11,228 nt of DNA, taken from positions 1 to 11,228 of the forward strand of contig JAJRSQ010000019.1 of NCBI GenBank assembly GCA_024278725.1, written 5' to 3'. The position numbers were made by a program, and so were the translations under genes. The DNA is from Chloroflexota bacterium (lineage in GTDB: Bacteria; Chloroflexota; Anaerolineae; 4572-78). Shown piece after piece: positions 6,265-11,228 of this stretch. Position 1 is the stretch's first letter. Every line of letters begins with the position of its first letter. Below the pieces are notes generated by a model. It was not told where the DNA came from, searched no databases, and worked only from the letters and a program-made list of their open reading frames with translations.

Positions 6265-7263
6265 ATGACCTTTGCATCGCCGTGGGTGTTGCTGCTGTTA
6301 CTGCTGATACCGTTGCTGGCAGCCGTGCCCATCCTGCTAAAAAAATATTTCCGCCCCGCCGGGTTGCGCTACGCCGACACCCGACCCGCCACCGGACTGC
6401 CCCGCTCATGGCGGCAGGTGGTTCGCCCCGCGCTGCCCGCTCTGCGCTGGTTGGCGCTGGCGCTGGCAATCATCGCGCTGGCACGCCCGCAGGCGGGGCA
6501 CACCCGCGAAGTCGTCAAAGGGGAAGGGGTGGACATCGCGCTGGCGCTCGATATTTCGGGCAGTATGGCGTCGCTTGATTTTCAACCGAAAAACCGGCTG
6601 GAAGCCGCCAAACAGGTCATCACCAACTTCATCAATGAACGGCAATACGACCGCATCGGGCTGGTGGTATTCGCGCAGGAAGCCTTCAACCAAAGCCCGC
6701 CCACCACCGACCACCGGGTGCTGGAGCGGCTGCTGGCGCAGGTGGAACTTTCCACCGATTTGGGGCTGGATGACGGCACGGCAATCGGGCTGGGGCTGGC
6801 GAATGCCGCCAACATGCTCAAAGATTCCACCGTGAAAAGCAAAGTGGTCATCCTGCTCACCGACGGGGTGAACAATGCCGGACAGATTGACCCGCTCACG
6901 GCGGCAGAGGCGGCGAAGGCGTTGGGCATCAAAGTGTACACCATTGCGGCGGCGAAAACGGGGGAAGTGCCCGTGCCGCAACAGGGCGTTTTCGGTCCGC
7001 GGATTGTGTACCGGCAGAGCGAAATTGACGAAGATTTGCTTCGGCAGATTGCCGAAAAGACCGGCGGGCTGTATTTTCGGGCGGAAGATACCGCCGGGCT
7101 GCAAAAAATCTATGACGAAATCAACGGGCTGGAAACGTCGCAAATTGAGATTCGGCGTTACACCCGTTACCGTGAACTGGCGGGATATTTCCTCATTCCC
7201 GCGCTGATATTGCTGGCGCTGGAAATCATCCTGCGGGAAACCGTTTTCAGGAAAATACCGTAA
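6265..7263 (+). CDS. batA: BatA-type VWA-domain membrane protein
   Basis: A 332-residue protein with the full BatA layout. There are two N-terminal membrane segments (about 5-25 and 56-74) ending in ALARPQ, a VWA domain (about 89-285) and a C-terminal membrane segment (about 306-324). MIDAS residues are Asp96-Ile-Ser98-Gly-Ser100, Thr172 (DDGTAIG) and Asp200 (LLTDGVNNAG). The VWA domain should face outside the cytoplasm. In Bat loci it is a partner of MoxR and of BatB. I chose the ATG at 6265 because MTFASPWVLLLLLL matches the usual BatA start; the frame extends to a TTG at 6247 inside the heptamer run. No Shine-Dalgarno sequence precedes the ATG. Confidence 0.93.
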   Translation: MTFASPWVLLLLLLIPLLAAVPILLKKYFRPAGLRYADTRPATGLPRSWRQVVRPALPALRWLALALAIIALARPQAGHTREVVKGEGVDIALALDISGSMASLDFQPKNRLEAAKQVITNFINERQYDRIGLVVFAQEAFNQSPPTTDHRVLERLLAQVELSTDLGLDDGTAIGLGLANAANMLKDSTVKSKVVILLTDGVNNAGQIDPLTAAEAAKALGIKVYTIAAAKTGEVPVPQQGVFGPRIVYRQSEIDEDLLRQIAEKTGGLYFRAEDTAGLQKIYDEINGLETSQIEIRRYTRYRELAGYFLIPALILLALEIILRETVFRKIP

Positions 7264-7267
7264 TGCA

Positions 7268-7376
7268 AATTACGAACGGTGAATTACGAATGACGAATAC
7301 CATTCCATTCATAGCTCGCAATTCGTAACTCGTAATTCGTAATTCGTAATTCATAACTCGTAACTCATAACTCGAT
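7268..7376. repeat. Heptamer array with strand inversion between batA and batB
   Basis: From 7268 to 7376 one 7-nt register holds. The left arm has AATTACG (7268-7274), AACGGTG, AATTACG (7282-7288) and AATGACG (7289-7295). After about 20 diverged bases the right arm has the reverse-complement type CGTAATT/CGTAACT, for instance ATTCGTA at 7321, 7335 and 7342, ACTCGTA at 7328 and 7356, and ACTCATA at 7363. The last unit ends directly at the batB ATG (7377). The two arms can pair (AATTACGAA at 7282-7290 with TTCGTAATT at 7336-7344 or 7343-7351), giving a possible hairpin just ahead of the start codon. Confidence 0.75.
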
Positions 7377-8378
7377 ATGTCTTTTGCCGAACCGCGTTTT
7401 TTAACCAGTTTGATACTCATCCCCCTGCTGATGCTCTTCCTGCTGTGGACATCCCGCCGAAAGAAAGCAGCGATGGCACGGTTGGGCAATCCGGCGCTGC
7501 TGGAACGTCTGACCGCCAATGCGAATCGGCGGGGGTTGCGCTGGCGAAACGCGCTGTGGCTGGCGGCGCTGGCGGCGATGATTGTGGCGCTGGCGCGTCC
7601 GCAGTGGGGCACGGAAGTGCAAACGGTGGAGCAGCAGGGTATTGAAATTATGGTCGCGCTGGATGTGTCGAAAAGTATGCTGGCGGAAGATTTGAAACCG
7701 AACCGGCTGACCCGCGCCAAGCTGGAAATTTCGGATTTGATGGACAGGCTGACGGGCGATGAGTTGGGGCTGGTGCTTTTTTCCGGCAAAAGTTTCATCC
7801 AATTTCCCCTCACCTCCGATGTAGCCACCGCGCGGCAATTTCTGGACGCCGCCGCGCCGGGTGTCATCTCCAAACAGGGAACCGCCATCGGCGATGCCAT
7901 CCGCACGGCGATGACCGGCTTCGACGATACCCGCGCCAGCCAAAAGGTCATCATCATTATGACCGACGGCGAAGACCATGACACCCAGCCCGTTGATGCC
8001 GCCAACACCGCTGCCGAAAAGGGCATCATCATTTACACCATCGGTTTCGGGTCGCCGGAGGGCAGCCCCATCCCGGAATTTAATGATGCCGGCGAGGTCA
8101 TCGGCTATAAAAAAGACCGCAACGGGGAGACGGTCATTTCAAAATTGGATGAGGTGACTCTTCAGCAAATTGCGCTGGCGACCGGGGGGCAATATTACCG
8201 CGCCAGCGCGGCGGGGAACGAGCTTTCCGCGCTCGCCGGGGAGTTGGACAAGATGAAAAAAGCGAGCCTCGAAAGCCAATTCGAGTCTCGCAAGATTGAG
8301 CGGTTTCAGCTATTTTTGGCGCTGGCAATCGCGGCGATGATTGCCGCCGAATTGATACCGGAGCGAAAGTCGCCTTAA
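7377..8378 (+). CDS. batB: BatB-type VWA-domain membrane protein
   Basis: A 333-residue paralogue of BatA in tandem. It has N-terminal membrane segments (about 7-24 and 56-73) ending in ALARPQWG, a VWA domain (about 88-290) and a C-terminal membrane segment (about 308-325). MIDAS residues are Asp96-Val-Ser98-Lys-Ser100, where Lys replaces Gly as is usual for the BatB subgroup (DVSKSM), then Thr169 (KQGTAIG) and Asp197 (IMTDGEDHD). The ATG at 7377 directly follows a heptamer array and has no Shine-Dalgarno sequence, so initiation efficiency or mechanism is unclear. The TAA stop (8376-8378) is interlocked with the stop of the opposing gene through TTAA at 8375-8378. batC should follow directly in a normal locus but is displaced by the - strand pair. 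Confidence 0.94.
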   Translation: MSFAEPRFLTSLILIPLLMLFLLWTSRRKKAAMARLGNPALLERLTANANRRGLRWRNALWLAALAAMIVALARPQWGTEVQTVEQQGIEIMVALDVSKSMLAEDLKPNRLTRAKLEISDLMDRLTGDELGLVLFSGKSFIQFPLTSDVATARQFLDAAAPGVISKQGTAIGDAIRTAMTGFDDTRASQKVIIIMTDGEDHDTQPVDAANTAAEKGIIIYTIGFGSPEGSPIPEFNDAGEVIGYKKDRNGETVISKLDEVTLQQIALATGGQYYRASAAGNELSALAGELDKMKKASLESQFESRKIERFQLFLALAIAAMIAAELIPERKSP

Positions 8379-8710
8379 GCGGCAATGGAAGAAATAGAAT
8401 CAAACAATGAATTCGGCAATTCTTTTACCACATCCAAATACCACCACCAATGTGTGGAAGGAATTTTTTCTTGCCTGCGCCAATCGGCTAAATCAGCGAT
8501 TTTCTGAATGGAGCGGGCAAAAGCCGAACGCTGCCGCAGCAAAACTTTATCGGCTTCTTGCAAGCGCATAGATTGCTCCGGAGACAAATCGGCGATGAAT
8601 GTGGCTAATTCACTGCGGAGACGTAACATATCCAAATGTTCCAATCCGCTCACGTCCGGGAAACGGACATCAATTTCATAGGCAGTGAGGAGTTTTTCCA
8701 AATCAGGCAT
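8375..8710 (-). CDS. Small uncharacterised protein, probable antitoxin-like partner
   Basis: A 111-residue protein of mostly helical character: MPDLEKLLTAYEIDVRFPD, then a charged helix-rich stretch (about 23-82), then a conserved-looking PSTHWWWYLD motif (84-93). The start at 8710 is fixed by AGGAGG (8722-8717), 6 nt upstream. A longer open frame back to 8809 overlaps the preceding gene and is unlikely. The start overlaps the stop of the upstream - strand gene by 8 nt, so the two are translationally coupled. I do not recognise a named family, although I have an impression of similar HWWWYLD small proteins in cyanobacteria and Chloroflexi. Antitoxin or immunity role is inferred only from the paired arrangement. 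GC appears lower than in the Bat genes. Confidence 0.65.
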   Translation of the reverse strand: MPDLEKLLTAYEIDVRFPDVSGLEHLDMLRLRSELATFIADLSPEQSMRLQEADKVLLRQRSAFARSIQKIADLADWRRQEKIPSTHWWWYLDVVKELPNSLFDSISSIAA

Positions 8711-9080
8711 TACAAACCTCCTGCAATGTTCCAATAGCTGTAAAAGATGGTTTCGAGAGGTAATATTCCGGACGTTCAACAACAAAGGCAGTCTCGATAT
8801 GACCCTCAACTGTAAACATAACCAACCAATTTTGCCCTTGCATCTCGCTCACCACAGCTATGTATTGCCGGGTATGATATTCGTACAGAAACACACGGGC
8901 AACATTATCAGAAACGATGCGGTGAATAATTTGCTCATACGCCTGTAAAGAAGCTTCAGCCGGTAAATGACCGCGCAATTTGCGCTTCAACAAATGTCGT
9001 GAAGCACTACCCGGTTTCCATATAATTTTTGACTGAACCTGTCGAATAGCTTCAGCGGCACTTGAACGTATATCGGGCAT
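8703..9080 (-). CDS. Small protein, possible BECR/EndoU-like nuclease toxin
   Basis: A 125-residue protein without signal peptide or membrane segment. The N-terminal half has SASRHLLKRKLRGHLP (25-40) and an amphipathic helix (SLQAYEQIIHRIV). The C-terminal half is beta-rich: ARVFLYEY, YIAVVSE, NWLVMFTVEGHIETAFVV, then PEYYLSKPSF and a helix. The RH-then-helix, strands, and VxGxIxTAF order resembles small barnase/EndoU/colicin/RelE-like (BECR) nuclease domains in toxin modules. This is a pattern impression, not a homology result. Its stop overlaps the start of the next - strand gene by 8 nt. The ATG at 9080-9078 has no strong Shine-Dalgarno sequence. It lies divergent from batC and interrupts the Bat operon. 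Confidence 0.6.
   Translation of the reverse strand: MPDIRSSAAEAIRQVQSKIIWKPGSASRHLLKRKLRGHLPAEASLQAYEQIIHRIVSDNVARVFLYEYHTRQYIAVVSEMQGQNWLVMFTVEGHIETAFVVERPEYYLSKPSFTAIGTLQEVCNA
8717..8722 (-). promoter_or_regulatory. Ribosome binding site of the second - strand gene
   Basis: A perfect AGGAGG (read on the - strand) stands 6 nt before the ATG at 8710-8708, inside the 3' end of the upstream gene. It decides this start over the longer frame. Confidence 0.8.
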
Positions 9081-9113
9081 AAATCAAGTAGATCCATATC
9101 ACTGATTTTTATA

Positions 9114-9122
9114 ATTGTACCA
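9114..9122 (-). promoter_or_regulatory. Candidate extended -10 promoter for the - strand gene pair
   Basis: On the - strand the 50-nt AT-rich gap between the pair and batC contains TGGTACAAT, an extended -10 (TGnTACAAT), 33 nt before the start codon at 9080. No convincing -35 is present at the expected distance. If real, its upstream part overlaps the first codons of batC. No comparably good promoter is visible on the + strand for batC. Confidence 0.35.
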
Positions 9123-9130
9123 CAACTATT

Positions 9131-9907
9131 ATGGCAAAAAAAGTATTCGCGGTTTCCATCTTAATTTTATTCCTCGTCACGGCGTGCGGGCAATCGGCGG
9201 GGCAGTTGAACAATCAGGGCAACCGGGCGTTTGCCGCCAGAGATTATGCCGCCGCGCTGGAGGCGTACCAAAGCGCGCAGGCACAAGCCCCCGACCTCGC
9301 CGAGCCGTATTACAACGCCGCCAACACCCTCTACCGGCAGGAAAATTACCGACAGGCGGCATTGCAGGCGGAACAATCGCTCCGCACGGCAGACGATGCC
9401 CTTTCGGAATACGGCTATTACAATTTGGGCAATATCTATTTCCAAAACCGGCAATTCGAGCAAGCCGTTGAGGCATACAAGCAGGCGTTGCGGCTGAACC
9501 CGAACGATACCGACGCGAAACACAATCTGGAGTTGGCGCTGCAACAGCTCGAAAAACAAAACGAGCAGCAGAAGCAGCAACAAAATCAGCAGGATGGGAA
9601 CAACGGGCAGCAACCACCCTCCACGCCGACCCCCAGCCCCACGCCGACGCCATCCACCGGGGGAACGCCGGAAGCGCAGAAAACGCCATCCGCCCAGCCC
9701 ACCCCCGGCTCATCCGGGCAGGGGCAGCAGAATGACTCCCAGCCGCAACAGGGGCAGGCACAACCCTCTAAACCGCAGCAGCTCACCACCGACCAAGCCC
9801 GCCGTTTGCTGGAATCAATCGCCGGTGATACAAAGACATTGCAGGAAAAATTGATGGAATTGTATGGCACACCCCCCGCAGAAAATTCGGGCGGGGAGGA
9901 TTGGTAA
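9131..9907 (+). CDS. batC: BatC-type TPR lipoprotein
   Basis: A 258-residue protein. The N terminus is a lipoprotein signal (AVSILILFLVTAC, lipobox VTAC with Cys19), so it should be anchored on the outer side of the membrane. Three TPR units follow (about 24-57, 58-91, 92-125), the last with YYNLGNIYFQNRQFEQAVEAY. Then comes a long Gln-, Pro-, Thr- and Ser-rich linker (about 138-217) and a C-terminal helical segment (DQARRLLESIAGDTKTLQEKL) matching the usual BatC end. TPRs mediate contacts with other Bat proteins. It has no obvious Shine-Dalgarno sequence, and batB is 752 nt upstream because of the inserted - strand genes. Its stop is 1 nt from the batD start. Confidence 0.9.
   Translation: MAKKVFAVSILILFLVTACGQSAGQLNNQGNRAFAARDYAAALEAYQSAQAQAPDLAEPYYNAANTLYRQENYRQAALQAEQSLRTADDALSEYGYYNLGNIYFQNRQFEQAVEAYKQALRLNPNDTDAKHNLELALQQLEKQNEQQKQQQNQQDGNNGQQPPSTPTPSPTPTPSTGGTPEAQKTPSAQPTPGSSGQGQQNDSQPQQGQAQPSKPQQLTTDQARRLLESIAGDTKTLQEKLMELYGTPPAENSGGEDW
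9895..9900 (+). promoter_or_regulatory. Ribosome binding site of batD
   Basis: GGAGGA within the 3' end of batC lies 8 nt before the ATG at 9909, and 14 nt before the in-frame ATG at 9915; this favours 9909. Confidence 0.7.
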
Positions 9908-9908
9908 T

Positions 9909-11228
9909 ATGGCAATGAACACTTATCAATTATCACTGAACAGAATATGGCGCATATTGCTGACGCTGATGCTGTTGAGCCTGTGGACACTGCCCGCGCG
10001 GGCGCAATCGCCCATCACCGCCACGGTTGACCGCACCAGCATTTCCACCGATGATTTCGTGAACCTGACGGTGGTGGTCAGCAGTCAGGCGCTCTCCACC
10101 CCCAGCCCCGACTTGCCGCCGCTGGACGGATTCGACATTGTGGGCACGAGCACTTCCACCCAAATCAGCATGGTCGGCACCACCATCACCTCGGAGGGAC
10201 GCTATCAATTCCGCCTGCGCCCCACCAAAAGCGGTACGCTCACCATCCCCGCCATCAGTGTGACCCTGGACGGGCAAACCTACAGCACCGACCCCATCAC
10301 CATTGAGGTGACGGCGGGGAGCGCCTCGGCGGCGACGCCATCCACCCCGAAAAATGCCGCGCCCGCGCCGGACAGCCTGCACGGGCAGGATTTTTTTGTG
10401 GAAGCCAGCATCGACAATGACACGCCTTTTGTCGGCGAGCAGATTGTGTACACCTTCCGTTTTTATCAGGGCATAAATTTGATGGACCAGCCCCGTTATG
10501 ACGCGCCCGGTTTCACCGGCTTTTTGAACCAGCGTCAGCCCGAACAGACGCAATACACCACCCAAAGTGCGGGACGCACCTACCGGGTGACGGAATTGCA
10601 CACCATCCTTTTCCCCACCACTGCCGGCGAAAATACCATCGAACCCGCCGTGCTGACCATCCCCGGCGGCTTTTTCAGCTCCGGCGAAATTCTATCCACC
10701 GACCCAATCAACGTGACGGTGAAAGAATTGCCGCCCAACGCCCCCGCCGATTTCACGGGCGCAGTCGGGGATTTCACCATCGAAGCGTCCCTCAACAGCA
10801 CCGAAACAAAGGTCAACGAGCCGGTCACGCTGAATGTGACCATCAGCGGGGAAGGCAATCTGGAAGCATTGCCCGACCCGATTTGGGCAGATTTGCCGAA
10901 CTGGCGCGCCTTTGAAAGCAAAGCCACCACCAACACCCGTTTTCAGGACGGGCGATTGGTCGGCACACGCATCTACGAGCGTCTTTTAGTGCCCACCGTC
11001 GCGGGCAACACCACCATCCCCGCCATCAGCTACACCTATTTCGACCCCGTGGTGGGCACTTATCGCACCCTCAAAACCGCCCCGATACCCGTCCACGTCG
11101 CGCCCGCATCGGCTACCCCCCCCGTGCCCACCGTTCCCGGCAACGGGAAACAGGCGGTTTCAGTTGTGGCGACGGACATCCGTCACATCAAAGCCGTGCC
11201 GACCACCTTGCGCATCGGGCGCGCACCC
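9909..11228 (+). CDS. batD: BatD (oxygen-tolerance family) protein, 3' truncated by the window
   Basis: Open from the ATG at 9909 to the window edge, 440 codons without a stop. A signal peptide (about 1-32, ending LPARAQS) precedes tandem Ig-like beta domains: ITATVDRTSISTDDFVNLTV, the central DFFVEASIDNDTPFVGEQIV, and DFTIEASLNSTETKVNEPVT. These VGE/VNEPV phrases, the LPPLDGFDIVGTSTST segment and the FPTTAGENTIEPAVLTIPGG phrase are typical of BatD. Full-length BatD is usually somewhat longer, with a C-terminal membrane helix that is beyond the window. It should be extracytoplasmic and work with BatA, BatB and BatC. The start is 1 nt after the batC stop, so coupling is likely. Confidence 0.92.
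   Translation, partial: MAMNTYQLSLNRIWRILLTLMLLSLWTLPARAQSPITATVDRTSISTDDFVNLTVVVSSQALSTPSPDLPPLDGFDIVGTSTSTQISMVGTTITSEGRYQFRLRPTKSGTLTIPAISVTLDGQTYSTDPITIEVTAGSASAATPSTPKNAAPAPDSLHGQDFFVEASIDNDTPFVGEQIVYTFRFYQGINLMDQPRYDAPGFTGFLNQRQPEQTQYTTQSAGRTYRVTELHTILFPTTAGENTIEPAVLTIPGGFFSSGEILSTDPINVTVKELPPNAPADFTGAVGDFTIEASLNSTETKVNEPVTLNVTISGEGNLEALPDPIWADLPNWRAFESKATTNTRFQDGRLVGTRIYERLLVPTVAGNTTIPAISYTYFDPVVGTYRTLKTAPIPVHVAPASATPPVPTVPGNGKQAVSVVATDIRHIKAVPTTLRIGRAP

Noticed and set aside
6406..7143. A 245-codon open frame on the - strand opposite batA
   Set aside because: Shadow of the VWA coding sequence; no domain pattern or start signal.
8711..8809. Longer N terminus for the second - strand gene
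   Set aside because: It would overlap the upstream - strand gene by about 100 nt, whereas AGGAGG precisely precedes the ATG at 8710.
8685..8948. Small + strand frame between batB and batC
   Set aside because: Shadow of the overlapping - strand gene pair, which has better start signals.

Overview
The window is most likely from a member of the Chloroflexota, probably Anaerolineae-like. The reasons are the GC-rich coding style, an HtrA protease with a Chloroflexi-type PDZ insert, a secreted protein ending in an IYLPLILR-type tail, and spacers filled with degenerate 7-nt repeats and a TGTCATTGCGAG palindromic element. The lineage is inferred from style; no rRNA or other marker is present.

Layout, left to right. 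(1) The 3' end of a probable DUF4340-type protein (1-248). (2) A 225-nt spacer with a heptamer array (248-303) and a 99-nt palindromic element (308-406). (3) A membrane-anchored or secreted HtrA/Deg serine protease (474-1748). (4) A 166-nt spacer with a 15-unit heptamer array and a hairpin. (5) A MoxR/Bat (Bacteroides aerotolerance-type) locus on the + strand: MoxR AAA+ ATPase (1915-2907), a secreted PPC-domain protein (2975-4219), a DUF58 protein (4235-5116), a short BatD/DUF4381-like membrane protein (5205-6182), BatA (6265-7263), BatB (7377-8378), BatC (9131-9907) and BatD (9909 to the window end, truncated). (6) Between batB and batC, two small overlapping genes on the - strand (9080-8703 and 8710-8375) that look like a toxin-antitoxin-type accessory pair.

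How the genes fit together. In known MoxR/Bat loci the MoxR ATPase acts as a chaperone-like remodeler on VWA-domain proteins. DUF58, BatA and BatB are the VWA or VWA-like partners, with MIDAS motifs visible here. BatC supplies TPR protein-protein contacts on the outer face of the membrane, and BatD is a large Ig-like secreted or anchored partner. The HtrA protease upstream fits an envelope quality-control theme, though co-transcription is not shown.

Most unusual points. (a) Several spacers are built from in-phase, degenerate 7-nt repeats whose sequence drifts or flips strand within one register. They abut the start codons of batA and batB, and they appear to run into the signal-peptide codons of the BatD-like gene. 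(b) The Bat operon is interrupted twice: by an oppositely oriented TA-like pair whose last stop codon shares a TTAA with the batB stop, and by a PPC-domain secreted protein with its own candidate promoter and a strong ribosome binding site.
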